This document shows, piece by piece, positions 15,302-24,108 of a stretch of 33,646 nt of DNA. Position numbers and translations under genes: made by a program. Each line of letters starts with the position of its first letter. Position 1 is the stretch's first letter. Below the pieces are notes generated by a model. The model was not told the DNA's origin. It saw nothing but the letters and a program-made list of their open reading frames with translations, and did not search any database. The stretch spans positions 1 to 33,646 of the forward strand of contig JAFAUY010000423.1 in NCBI GenBank assembly GCA_019243005.1, given 5' to 3'. The stretch comes from Verrucomicrobiota bacterium (GTDB lineage: Bacteria; Verrucomicrobiota; Verrucomicrobiia; Chthoniobacterales; JAFAMB01).

Positions 15302-17323
15302 ATGCGTTCCCACCACCCTACACCGGCACAATCCTTCAATAGATCCAACCCGGCGGAGCCGGCATTTTTCCGTTGGGACGCACGGAACCCACGGCTTATA
15401 AGGGGACCAAGGGATCCGGACGCCTTCGTCAGCCGGAAGGTGCGCACCCTTTTGCCTGGGTTTGTCTTCTGGCTGGGCCTGATGCTTGCCTGGTTTAACC
15501 CACCGGCGTTTGCGCAAAGTCCCGCGTCAAACCGCCTGGGCGTGCCGCTCCCTTACCAAAACCCGCTCGTTCTGCGGCTGCCGGGTGGCGGCTTGGCCGA
15601 AGATTGTCCTGACCCATCAATCATCCGTTCCCAAGACCCGAACGACCCTTATTGGTACCTCTATGGCACGACCGATCCTCTGAACGACTCGGACCGTGAC
15701 GCCAACGGTAACCTTATCTTTCATTTGATCACCTGCTTCCGATCGCTCGATCTCGTCCACTGGGAATACCTTGGTGACGTGTATGCCCAACCGCCGGCCT
15801 GGGCCAAACCGGATGCGCTCCTTCGGTCTCCGAAGCCGATTTATTATCAGGGGCGTTACTACCTCTATTTTGTGGTGACCGATGCCAATGTAGGGGACGG
15901 AGGCAGCGCCATCGGCGTCGCCACCAGTCCCACCCCTTATGGGCCCTGGACGGATAGTGGCGGGCCCGTGGCCGGGCCAGAACCTGGCCCGGGAACTCAA
16001 GGTGCCCCCAGGTGGACTTACGATCCGGAGGTGCTGGAAGCCGACGGCAAGCGCTACCTTTACTTCGGCAGCTACTTCGGCGGCATCTCCGTGCGACAAT
16101 TAAGCGCCGATGGGCTCTCCACCGACCCCGCTACTGAACGGCAGATCACCATCCCCAACCGTTACGAGGGCAGCCGGCTCATCAAGCATGAAGGCTACTA
16201 TTACCTGCTCGTCTCGGCCACCAACTGCTGCAACGGGCAGTTGACGGGCTACAGCATTTTTGCCGGGCGCTCGCGCAGTCCCTTGGGGCCATTCGTGGAT
16301 CGCGAAGGCAATTCGCTGCTGGACGGTTTGGTAGGCGGCACACCCGTCATCAGCATGAACGGCAACCGCTGGGTGGGCCCGGGCCACGGTGACACCTTCA
16401 CGGACTTCGCCGGTCAGCTGTGGCTGGTCTACCACGCGGTTGACCAGACCGATCCTTACTTCGTTCGGGTTAACCCCGACGGGAGCGTCACGGTGGAGAT
16501 TACCAAGCGCCCCGCCTTGATTGACCGGCTGGAGTGGGTGGATGGGTGGCCTTCGGTCCGCGCAGGTTTCTGGGCTTCCCAAGAACCGCAGCTTGCGCCG
16601 GCGGCGCAACCCACGCAAGTGCGCGGGGCGTTACCGCTCATGCCTTTCCCGAGCTGGATCGATCAACCGAGCCAAACGCTGGCCTTTGATGCTTTCCAGG
16701 GTAGTCAACTTCAACCCGACTGGAGCTGGGTGCGGCCGCCGGATGCCTCGACCTATTTTGTCGGCGGGGGAGCGTTTCACTTCAACACGCAGGCCGGCGA
16801 CCTCTACGTCGATACCAACAACGCTTCGGTCCTCACGCGAGCGCTCCCTCCGGGCGATCTGGTCATCGAAACCAAAGTTAAAATAAACGTGCCCAATGAC
16901 GGCAAGGTCTACAACTACGTTCAGGCGGGGCTGCTCTTTTACGGCAACGACGACAACTACATCAAGCTGGATCGCGTCTCTATCTGGGAAACCCGGCAGA
17001 CCGAATACGCCAAGGAGATAAAACCCGTTCCGCCCGGCTACGCGCGCTACGGCAACACCGTGGTGGGAACGCCGGGGGAGGCTACCTGGTTGCGCATCGT
17101 GCGCCGGGGCTGGAACGGTTTGGAGTTGTACACGGCTTACACGAGCCAGGACGGCACACATTGGGTGCGTGGGGGCACGTGGGACCATCAGCTTGGGACT
17201 CAGGCGAAGCTCGGCCTGGTGGCCATGGCAGGCACTGGGTTTACGGCCGAGTTTGACTACGTGCGGATCTCGCGCCCGCTGTTGAACGTTCCGCCCGGCG
17301 AACGGTTCGGAGCGGCTCCCTGA
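15302..17323 (+). CDS. Secreted GH43-family glycoside hydrolase with C-terminal DUF1349-like domain
   Basis: Predicted exported arabinan- or xylan-type hydrolase. A hydrophobic segment at about residues 49-68 ends in PPAFA-Q, a Sec cleavage site. The five-bladed GH43 domain follows (about 95-430). Its expected catalytic residues are Asp104 in DCPDPSI (base), Asp241 in YDPEV (pKa modulator) and Glu289 in RYEGSRL (acid). From about 460 to 665 is a concanavalin-like module (DUF1349 type) often found in GH43 proteins. The ATG at 15302 leaves a long 46-residue lead-in before the signal peptide. GTG 15440 would give a compact signal peptide and may be the real start. Neither has a good ribosome-binding site. 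Arabino-oligosaccharide release is the likely role; linkage specificity is not readable. Confidence 0.88.
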   Translation: MRSHHPTPAQSFNRSNPAEPAFFRWDARNPRLIRGPRDPDAFVSRKVRTLLPGFVFWLGLMLAWFNPPAFAQSPASNRLGVPLPYQNPLVLRLPGGGLAEDCPDPSIIRSQDPNDPYWYLYGTTDPLNDSDRDANGNLIFHLITCFRSLDLVHWEYLGDVYAQPPAWAKPDALLRSPKPIYYQGRYYLYFVVTDANVGDGGSAIGVATSPTPYGPWTDSGGPVAGPEPGPGTQGAPRWTYDPEVLEADGKRYLYFGSYFGGISVRQLSADGLSTDPATERQITIPNRYEGSRLIKHEGYYYLLVSATNCCNGQLTGYSIFAGRSRSPLGPFVDREGNSLLDGLVGGTPVISMNGNRWVGPGHGDTFTDFAGQLWLVYHAVDQTDPYFVRVNPDGSVTVEITKRPALIDRLEWVDGWPSVRAGFWASQEPQLAPAAQPTQVRGALPLMPFPSWIDQPSQTLAFDAFQGSQLQPDWSWVRPPDASTYFVGGGAFHFNTQAGDLYVDTNNASVLTRALPPGDLVIETKVKINVPNDGKVYNYVQAGLLFYGNDDNYIKLDRVSIWETRQTEYAKEIKPVPPGYARYGNTVVGTPGEATWLRIVRRGWNGLELYTAYTSQDGTHWVRGGTWDHQLGTQAKLGLVAMAGTGFTAEFDYVRISRPLLNVPPGERFGAAP

Positions 17324-17351
17324 CAAACGGCTGGTCTTCAGGCCGGCCACT

Positions 17352-17371
17352 TTCGTGCACATTTGCACGAA
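17352..17371. terminator. Perfect 8-bp hairpin after GH43 gene
   Basis: TTCGTGCA and TGCACGAA pair perfectly around a CATT loop, 28 bases after the GH43 stop codon. No T-run follows, so it may be a weak terminator, an mRNA-stabilising hairpin or a regulator site for the ABC transporter gene downstream. Confidence 0.35.
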
Positions 17372-17545
17372 CAAGAAGTCCCGGCCGCGCGCCTCGTCGC
17401 TGAACGGGAGACCCACGGAGAACTCGTGCGGTCCGAAAGAGCGGCGGTGACAAAGGGTTCTTCGAGCGTGATCGTTTTCAGGTTTGCGTTATGCACCGGG
17501 CTTATTCTTTGCTGGCAGCCTCATCCCGTGAAAGCGCGACTTCGA

Positions 17546-19114
17546 ATGCATCCACCGCTCCGGAGGAGAACGCAAACCCTGCAGATTCTGCTCGCGTTGG
17601 TGTTGACCGCAGGCATCGTCCACGGCGGGCCGCCCCTGCGCTGGGCCGCCGACCCCAACAGCAACGCTCCGTATACGTTCTACAATCCTGGTAATAAACT
17701 TGCCGGATTCGAAGACGAAATCATCGAGGCCCTCGCCCGGCGCCTGGGGCGCGAGGCGCAATTTGTGCAAAACGATTGGGACGGTCTCATCCCCGGCCTT
17801 GGTCGCGGCCTCTACGACTGCGTTATCTGCGGCATCGAGATTACGCCGGATAAAGCCGGGGAGGTCTTATTCAGCAACCCTTATTACGTCACCTACGAGC
17901 AGTTTGTCAGCCGGCGCGGCACATCCCCCATCGCCTCCCTCGACCAGCTTCGCGGCAAGCAAATCGGTACCCTGGATCAGACCGCCGCGCTCCGCATGCT
18001 CGAGAACACCCCGGGCGTCCTCACCAAGATCTATGATCAAGAGGTCAACGCTTACCAGGACGTCGCCAACGGCCGCATTTTTGGGGTCCTGCTCGATTTC
18101 CCCATCGCCAAGTACTATGCAGCACCCAAACCGGCCCTCCAACTCAGCGGCCCTCCTTTTGGCCAGATCCTTTATGGGATCGCCGTAAGCAAAGGCAACG
18201 ACCGGCTTCAGGGAGACCTCAACCAAGCCTTGGCCGAACTGATCGCCAGTGGAGAACTGCGCAACATCTTATCCCGTTGGGGACTCTGGACGCCGACCGT
18301 GGCCAGCGCTTTCGGCCAGCCCGAAGCTCCCTCCTTGCCTGACCTTGAGTACCAGGCTTTCGCTGCCGCGCACGGCGGGCCGGCCACGATCCGGACGCGG
18401 CTCACGCATTACCTGGAATCGTGGCCGCTTCTGGTTCAAGCGGCCCTCCTCACCCTCGAAATTTCCCTCGCGGGAATGGCGGTCGCCGTCGGGGCCGGCC
18501 TCGTACTCGCCATTTTGCGGCTCTACGGGCCATGGCCACTTCAGTGGCTGGCAATGGGCTACATCGAACTGATTCGAGGGACGCCGCTGTTGATCCAGCT
18601 CCTCATCATTTTTTACGGCTTGCCGAACATCGGCATCAAACTCTCGCCCTTTGTGGCCGGCGTTTTCGGCCTCGGTCTCAATTACGCCGCTTACGAAGCG
18701 GAGAATTACCGCGCGGGCATCTTCGCCGTTCCCAAAGGTCAGATGGAAGCCGCGCGCGCCCTGGGCATGACCCACGCACAAGGCCTGCGGTTCGTGGTCC
18801 TTCCCCAGGCGTTCCGGTTCGTTCTGCCGCCCATTACCAATGATTTCATTTCCCTTTTGAAAGATTCCTCGCTCGTGTCCATGGTAACGCTGATCGAGCT
18901 GACGGGCGCCTACAACCGCATCGCCACCCAGACGTTCGATTATTTCGGAACGGGTCTCCTCGTCGCGGCGATCTACCTGCTCATCGGCCTGCCCTTCGTC
19001 CGGCTTGCGCGCTTGACGGAACAACAGCTCGCCGGAAATCAGCGCCGGCCCGACCAGAAACCGGGGATGCTGAATCTGCCGAGGGTTCGAAAACCGCTTC
19101 TGCATCCGGAATAG
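17546..19114 (+). CDS. Amino-acid-type ABC transporter: binding protein fused to permease
   Basis: A 522-residue GlnH-GlnP type fusion. A signal/anchor helix (about residues 9-26) leads into a bacterial solute-binding domain 3 (about 30-255), with GFEDEIIEALARRLGREAQF, DWDGLIPGLGRGLYDCVI and ITPDKAGEVLFSNPYY. From about 300 the permease domain of the HisM/GlnP class follows, with ELIRGTPLLIQLLIIFYG, the EAA loop AVPKGQMEAARALGMTHAQ and ITNDFISLLKDSSLVSM. The frame is open back to 17363, but that extension has no domain and would place a second hydrophobic run before the signal. I chose ATG 17546; GTG 17528 is equally possible. No matching ATPase gene is present. The neighbours suggest an amide- or amino-acid-like substrate. 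Confidence 0.9.
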   Translation: MHPPLRRRTQTLQILLALVLTAGIVHGGPPLRWAADPNSNAPYTFYNPGNKLAGFEDEIIEALARRLGREAQFVQNDWDGLIPGLGRGLYDCVICGIEITPDKAGEVLFSNPYYVTYEQFVSRRGTSPIASLDQLRGKQIGTLDQTAALRMLENTPGVLTKIYDQEVNAYQDVANGRIFGVLLDFPIAKYYAAPKPALQLSGPPFGQILYGIAVSKGNDRLQGDLNQALAELIASGELRNILSRWGLWTPTVASAFGQPEAPSLPDLEYQAFAAAHGGPATIRTRLTHYLESWPLLVQAALLTLEISLAGMAVAVGAGLVLAILRLYGPWPLQWLAMGYIELIRGTPLLIQLLIIFYGLPNIGIKLSPFVAGVFGLGLNYAAYEAENYRAGIFAVPKGQMEAARALGMTHAQGLRFVVLPQAFRFVLPPITNDFISLLKDSSLVSMVTLIELTGAYNRIATQTFDYFGTGLLVAAIYLLIGLPFVRLARLTEQQLAGNQRRPDQKPGMLNLPRVRKPLLHPE

Positions 19115-19311
19115 TTCGGAGATAGCGGTTGTAAAAAGGTTCGGCGTCATGCCTGCCGGCAGCCGCTCAGTTCCGCTTGAGAGTGCGAGGAAGTCCGCTA
19201 CATTCCCTGGCTGGATCGTTACGGTACCAGCCCCCCTGATCTGATGCCGATCCCGCGCCAACGGTCAACGTGCCGATTGACTCCATCTCACTCAACCAAA
19301 GGCATTGATTT

Positions 19312-20631
19312 ATGAACCCCTCGAGCGTCAAAAGCAAGGCGACGGCCACGGTCCTCGTTGCTGAACTGACCAATGGTATTTTGGATCCCACCCAACCCAT
19401 GCTGGGGCCGCTCCTAGCCGGGGGGACGATCGTGGGTAACACGGCCCCGGGATGCTGGGGTCCGATGATCACCCCCCGGATTCGCGGCGGTCACGAAGTG
19501 ACCCGGCCGGTCTTCGTCGACGGGGCCGTGCCCGGGGATGCGGTGGTGCTGCGCATTCGCGACATTAACGTCACCTCGGCCGCGACGGCCTCCGGTCACG
19601 ATCGATGGGTGGAAGGTCATTACCTCGGGGACCCTTACGCGGCGCCTCGTTGCCCGAATTGCGGCACACTCTATCCGGAGACCTACGTCGAGGGAATCGG
19701 GCAGCAAGCGGTCCGCTGCGTGAAGTGCAACACGCCGGTCACGCCCTTCCAGATGGTCAACGGGTACACGGTCGTCTTCGACGAGACTCGCCAGGTCGGG
19801 CTCACCGTCTCCAAAGAAGCGGCCGAACGGATTGCGCATTCGGCCAACCGGTTTGCCGCTCTACCGGCGAGTTCGGCTCAACATTCGATCCTGACGTTTG
19901 CCCCGCACGACCTGGTCGGGGTGGTGACCAGGCTGCGACCGTTCCTGGGCCAACTCGGAACGACGCCGGCGGTCCGGATGCCCGATTCCCATAACGCCGG
20001 CGACTTTGGCTCCGCGCTGGTGGGTGCCCCGCATGAATACGCCCTCACCGCCGAGCAGCTCGAACTGCGGACCGATGGACACATGGATATTGATGCGGTC
20101 CGGCCGGGCGCCATTGTGCTGGCGCCCGTCAAGGTACCGGGTGCGGGCATTTACTTTGGGGACATGCATGCGCTTCAGGGTGACGGCGAGATTGCCGGCC
20201 ACACCATGGACGTTGCGGGAACGGTGACGTTGGAGGTCGACCTGTTAAAGGGGCGAACGCTCGAGGGACCGGTCCTCTTTCCGCTCGTGGAGGATCTTCC
20301 ACCTTTGGCCCGGCCATTCAACCAGGCAGAAAAAGACCGGGCACGCCGTCTGGCGGCCCGCTGGGGAGTCGACAAGCTCGAGGAAGCAGGGCCTATCTCC
20401 GTGGTGGGCTCCGGCCCCGATTTGAATCAGGCCACTCAGGTCGGGCTGCGCCGCGCAGCTGACCTTTTGTCACTGAGTCTTCCGGAGGTGCTGAATCGCG
20501 CGACCATTACGGGAGGAATCGAGATCGGCCGGCATCCGGGCGTCGTCCAGGTGACCTTCCTGGCACCGCTGCCGGCCCTGGAGAAAGCGGGCCTGCTTCC
20601 GTTTGTGCAGGAACAGTACGGGATTGGCTAG
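19312..20631 (+). CDS. Acetamidase/formamidase family amidohydrolase with zinc-ribbon insert
   Basis: A 439-residue FmdA/AmdA-type amidase, which hydrolyses small amides to acid and ammonia in the cytoplasm. Family blocks include ITPRIRGGHEV, MPDSHNAGDFGSALVG and the metal-site region YFGDMHALQGDGEIAG. Residues 114-139 hold CPNC and CVKC, two CxxC knuckles that should form a structural zinc ribbon. This insert marks a subgroup that is often found with amino-acid ABC transporters. AAAGG stands nine bases before the ATG. It is the second gene of a plus-strand set with the ABC fusion, BKACE and cupin genes. The physiological amide is unknown. Confidence 0.88.
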   Translation: MNPSSVKSKATATVLVAELTNGILDPTQPMLGPLLAGGTIVGNTAPGCWGPMITPRIRGGHEVTRPVFVDGAVPGDAVVLRIRDINVTSAATASGHDRWVEGHYLGDPYAAPRCPNCGTLYPETYVEGIGQQAVRCVKCNTPVTPFQMVNGYTVVFDETRQVGLTVSKEAAERIAHSANRFAALPASSAQHSILTFAPHDLVGVVTRLRPFLGQLGTTPAVRMPDSHNAGDFGSALVGAPHEYALTAEQLELRTDGHMDIDAVRPGAIVLAPVKVPGAGIYFGDMHALQGDGEIAGHTMDVAGTVTLEVDLLKGRTLEGPVLFPLVEDLPPLARPFNQAEKDRARRLAARWGVDKLEEAGPISVVGSGPDLNQATQVGLRRAADLLSLSLPEVLNRATITGGIEIGRHPGVVQVTFLAPLPALEKAGLLPFVQEQYGIG

Positions 20632-20777
20632 CTAACGAGGACACGCCGTCACCTCGTAGGTGAAATCATGCTTCGTTTTTGAATACTCATTTGTCGACAG
20701 CTCGATTAAAGGCGGCCGGGCGGGTGATTCCGTCGGTTGTGTCCGGATGTCGATTGCAGGTAAAGCATAGACCGGAG

Positions 20778-21710
20778 ATGGCCAACGAAAGGAAAGTTAT
20801 CATTACCTGCGCAGTGACGGGCGCCATCCATACGCCGTCGATGTCGCCCTACCTGCCGGTAACCCCGCAGCAAATCGCCGAGGCCGCCCTGGGCGCCGTG
20901 CAAGCCGGGGCGGCCATCGTCCATTTGCACGCCCGCAATCCTGAGACCGGCAGACCAGACCAGCGGCCGGAAGCGTTCACCCCCTTTCTGCAGGTGATCA
21001 AACAGCGTTCCGATTGCGTCATCAATCTGACCACGGGCGGCGCGCCCTACATGACGGTCCAGGAACGGGTTCAGCCGGCGGCCACGTACAAACCCGAACT
21101 GGCCTCCCTTAACATGGGATCAATGAATTTCGGCCTGTATCCGATGCTGGCGCGGTTCAAAGATTTCCGGTTCGCCTGGGAACGCGAGCACCTGGAGAAC
21201 AGCCGCGACCTGGTGTTCCGCAATTCCTTCCAGGACATCGAATACGTTCTGCGCACCTGTGCGGAAAACGGCACCCGCTTCGAATGCGAATGCTATGACA
21301 TTTCCCACCTCTACAACCTCGCCCATTTCCTTGACCGCGGGCTGCTTAAGCCACCGCTGTGGGTGCAGTCAGTCTTTGGCCTGCTGGGCGGCATTGGCTC
21401 ACATCCCGAAGATGTCCTGCACATGAAGCGCACCGCTGACCGGCTGTTCGGCAGCCAGTATCGTTGGTCGGTACTCGGCGCAGGGCGCAACCAACTGCCG
21501 GTCGCAGCCATGGCGGCAGCAATGGGGTCCAATATCCGGGTCGGCCTCGAAGACAGCCTGTGGATCGGCCCGGGCAAGCTGGCGGAAAGCAACGCCGCCC
21601 AGGTCCGGCGCGCCCGCCAGATCCTGGAAGGTTTAAACCTGGAAGTTGCCACGCCGGCTGACGCCCGGGAAATCCTGCAGCTGAAGGGCGCCGACCAGGT
21701 GGCATTCTAA
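20778..21710 (+). CDS. BKACE (DUF849) beta-keto acid cleavage enzyme
   Basis: A 310-residue TIM-barrel zinc enzyme. The family condenses a beta-keto acid with acetyl-CoA and splits it into acetoacetate and a new acyl-CoA; the founding member is 3-keto-5-aminohexanoate cleavage enzyme (Kce) of lysine fermentation. The zinc ligands are visible: His49 and His51 in IVHLHARNPETGRP, and Glu258 in RVGLEDSLW. INLTTGG, SLNMGSMNF and ECECYDISHL are further family blocks. The pocket block ECECYD is unlike the EVFDxGHL of Kce, so the substrate differs. An in-frame ATG at 20679 would add 33 unrelated residues; MANERKVIITCAVTGA at 20778 matches the family start. Confidence 0.9.
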   Translation: MANERKVIITCAVTGAIHTPSMSPYLPVTPQQIAEAALGAVQAGAAIVHLHARNPETGRPDQRPEAFTPFLQVIKQRSDCVINLTTGGAPYMTVQERVQPAATYKPELASLNMGSMNFGLYPMLARFKDFRFAWEREHLENSRDLVFRNSFQDIEYVLRTCAENGTRFECECYDISHLYNLAHFLDRGLLKPPLWVQSVFGLLGGIGSHPEDVLHMKRTADRLFGSQYRWSVLGAGRNQLPVAAMAAAMGSNIRVGLEDSLWIGPGKLAESNAAQVRRARQILEGLNLEVATPADAREILQLKGADQVAF

Positions 21711-21819
21711 CCCTCCCGCCGTCGGACGCCGCCGCAGCGATTCCCAGCGAGGGTTAATTCGACCTTTGGGGGCTTTGGCTCAGAGAGCGAGAATCCCGAA
21801 GCGGCCAATTAAATCTGGC

Positions 21820-21831
21820 CCTCGATCGAGG
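21820..21831. promoter_or_regulatory. 12-bp palindrome upstream of the cupin gene
   Basis: CCTCGATCGAGG is a perfect palindrome in the 280-base gap between the BKACE and cupin genes. A longer dyad, TAACCCTC (21708-21715) with GAGGGTTA (21749-21756), begins at the BKACE stop codon. The gap may carry a separate regulatory site for the cupin gene; nothing more can be supported. Confidence 0.2.
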
Positions 21832-21990
21832 ACCGGCGCGACGTGATTGAGGGCCCGCCGGGGGAACAGCGAGTTGCAGGTCGTCCGTTCTCGGTCTTAA
21901 CTGGCTTCAGGGGGGGAGCTCACGCAACCTCTCCGGCGGGGCGGTTGCACCGCTCGCCCGGTGGGTTGAAAGGGCTTACCCCCTGCTTTT

Positions 21991-22473
21991 ATGGCTGAAG
22001 CCTTTTCACCCGTCGACTGGCGCGAACACGGCGTCAAAATCATCCGTGCCGGGCAACTGGATTCCAACACTCCGCAGACGCCTGGGATGCAGCGGGCAGC
22101 GGCCATCACCCAGGCGCGCACCGGTGCAAGCAAGCTTTGGGCCGGGACGGTCACCGTCCACGCCAACGCCAAAACGGGCGCTCACCATCACGGCGAACTC
22201 GAGAGCGTGATTTACGTGGTGAGCGGGCGAGCGCGCATGCGCTGGGGGGAACGGCTGGAATTCAGCGCGGAGGCCGGGCCGGGCGACTTTATTTACGTGC
22301 CGCCGTTTGTGCCGCACCAGGAGATCAATGCCAGCCGCCATGAACCGTTGAGCTGCGTGGTGGTGCGCAGCGGTCAGGAACCGGTGGTCGTCAACCTGGA
22401 GGTGACCCCGGCGGAGCCGCCCGAGGAGGTCTACTGGATCGACAACCTCCACCCCGCGCCACCTCACCCGTAA
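21991..22473 (+). CDS. Small cupin-domain protein
   Basis: A 160-residue single-domain cupin. Motif 1 supplies His65, His67 and Glu71 (HHHGELE), and motif 2 supplies His109 in PGDFIYVPPFVPHQE, giving the usual three-His one-Glu metal site. There is no signal peptide or DNA-binding part. Cupins of this length may be isomerases, dioxygenases or ligand-binding proteins, so the reaction is open. Its place at the end of the ABC transporter, amidase and BKACE set suggests a step in the same pathway. The 280-base gap before it leaves co-transcription uncertain. Confidence 0.8.
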   Translation: MAEAFSPVDWREHGVKIIRAGQLDSNTPQTPGMQRAAAITQARTGASKLWAGTVTVHANAKTGAHHHGELESVIYVVSGRARMRWGERLEFSAEAGPGDFIYVPPFVPHQEINASRHEPLSCVVVRSGQEPVVVNLEVTPAEPPEEVYWIDNLHPAPPHP

Positions 22474-22627
22474 CGCCGATGGCCCAGCGGGGTATCGAAA
22501 TAGCCGAAGCCGGGAGGGGCGTTAGGTGCCGGTTGAACAACAACAACCCCACCCGGGCGCACGCGAGCGGGCCAGGGGCGGTGAAAGCGAGCACTACGGA
22601 GGCTCAAGTAGGGGCGATCTTCCCGCC

Positions 22628-22840
22628 TTACGGAGCATTTGCGCCCGAGCCGTTTCTGCGAGATGAACCGCGGCCCGGGGCGTTTGCCTGCGCACCACCT
22701 TGAGCAAAGGCGACGTTTGGATCGGTGATTTCTGCGCCTGAATGAGCAGTACCTCTGCTCTGGCAAGCCGTGAACGGACTCGCCAACCCGAACACAATCA
22801 CTCCTGCTGCCAGTACAAGTTTCGCAACTTCCTTTCGCAT
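22628..22840 (-). CDS. Possible small exported protein of unknown function
   Basis: From ATG 22840 the frame gives 70 residues. A basic start and a hydrophobic core (VAKLVLAAGVIVFGLA) resemble a signal peptide, followed by SPFTAC, a poor lipobox. The rest is a low-complexity Gly/Asn/Arg tail. No homology is recognised and there is no ribosome-binding site. The frame is open well upstream, to 23131, overlapping the start of the opposing AKR gene; only the short version is plausible. Confidence 0.3.
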   Translation of the reverse strand: MRKEVAKLVLAAGVIVFGLASPFTACQSRGTAHSGAEITDPNVAFAQGGAQANAPGRGSSRRNGSGANAP

Positions 22841-22931
22841 GGAAAACGATTCGCGAACAAGCTGCAGATGTAAACAGGCTACTGCGGGCCCGGTCCCTTG
22901 ACCCGGACGCAATCCGAATCGATCTTGGCGG

Positions 22932-23948
22932 ATGGATGCCGGAAGTTCTCGCCGGGACTTCATCCGCCGCACCCTGCTCGGCGCGTTTGTCGGCGGTCTA
23001 CTCTCCGCCTCCGGTGCGCGCGCCGCCTCAACTTCCACGGCCGCAGAACCTCGCCCGGTTGACCGTCGCCAGCTCGGCCGCACCGGTGCGGAGGTTTCCA
23101 TTCTGGGTCTCGGGTTAGGTAGCGCATTCATGGAGGGCTATTCAAGCAACCTGGGTGCGGGCCACGCGTTGCTCGAATCGGCTCTCGCCCTCGGCATCAA
23201 TTACTGGGATACCGCTCGCAGCTATGGCCCGAGCGAAGCCATGATCGCTCCCGTGCTCGCGCGCCATCGGAATCGCGTCTTCCTGGCCAGCAAAAGTGAC
23301 GCGCGGGATTACGACGGCTTCAGGCGCGACCTGGAGCGCAGCCTTCAGGTGCTGCGGACGGACCACATCGATCTTTACCAACTGCATGACTTGCGCCGCC
23401 ACGAATGGGCGAATCTCAGCGCCATCGAATCCGGCGCGGTGCGTGCCGCCCGTGAAGCCAAAGGTCAGAAGGTCATCGGCGCCTTTGGGATCACCGGGCA
23501 TGCCGGCGCCGAGATGCTGATCGAGTGCATCAAGCGATTTGATCCCGACACGGTGCTGACCACCTTCCCGTGCACGCGGCCAGATCAGGGCCGCTACGAA
23601 GACGAGCTGCTGCCCGTGGCGCGCACGCGCAAGATGGGCGTGATCGCAATGAAGACGATTCGATATGCCCGCGAGGCGAAGCTTCCCGCCAGGGAGCTTT
23701 TGCGTTACGCCCTGAGCCTGGAGGGAGTCACCACGGCCATCGTGGGACTGGACAGCCTCGTGCATCTCAACGAGAACGCCCGAGTGGCGAGCGGCTTTCA
23801 ACCCTTGAAGGAAGGCCACCGGGCTGAGCTTTTCGAGAGCGCCCGCCGTGCCTTGGCTGGGGTACCGGCGCCCTGGGATTACGCCGATTATGTCGACGGC
23901 AGCCCGTTCAGCCGGGGACGTCCTCCCGCCGCCCGGTCTGGCGCCTGA
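22932..23948 (+). CDS. Tat-exported aldo/keto reductase
   Basis: A 338-residue NAD(P)H-type aldo/keto reductase. The N terminus has a twin-arginine signal, SRRDFIRR followed by LLGAFVGGLLSASGARA, so the folded protein with its cofactor would be exported. The TIM-barrel starts at RRQLGRTGAEVSILGLG. The catalytic tetrad is complete: Asp93 and Tyr98 (DTARSYG), Lys121 (LASKSD) and His152 (YQLHDLR). Tat-signal AKRs are common in the PVC phyla and their substrates are mostly unknown. It is a single gene with no clear operon partner; the genes to the right are on the other strand. Confidence 0.88.
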   Translation: MDAGSSRRDFIRRTLLGAFVGGLLSASGARAASTSTAAEPRPVDRRQLGRTGAEVSILGLGLGSAFMEGYSSNLGAGHALLESALALGINYWDTARSYGPSEAMIAPVLARHRNRVFLASKSDARDYDGFRRDLERSLQVLRTDHIDLYQLHDLRRHEWANLSAIESGAVRAAREAKGQKVIGAFGITGHAGAEMLIECIKRFDPDTVLTTFPCTRPDQGRYEDELLPVARTRKMGVIAMKTIRYAREAKLPARELLRYALSLEGVTTAIVGLDSLVHLNENARVASGFQPLKEGHRAELFESARRALAGVPAPWDYADYVDGSPFSRGRPPAARSGA

Positions 23949-24108
23949 AGAGTTAGCACTCCATTTTTTTAAGCTTGGTTCGTGGCGGGCCGTCTCCTCC
24001 AGCAGGTGGCGCGTCTGCAACGCCGACCACCGTTGCAGTCGGCCACCCTGGAGCTTTTACCGGCTCAGACCAAAACCGTTTTCATCGACGACCATCAAGG
24101 CCGTGCTT

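Noticed and set aside
17363-17545. N-terminal 61-residue extension of the ABC fusion protein
   Set aside because: It overlaps a hairpin after the previous gene and would put an odd hydrophobic run ahead of the signal peptide.
20679-20777. Upstream ATG of the BKACE frame
   Set aside because: The additional 33 residues do not resemble the family; homologues begin at the MANERKVIIT-like position.
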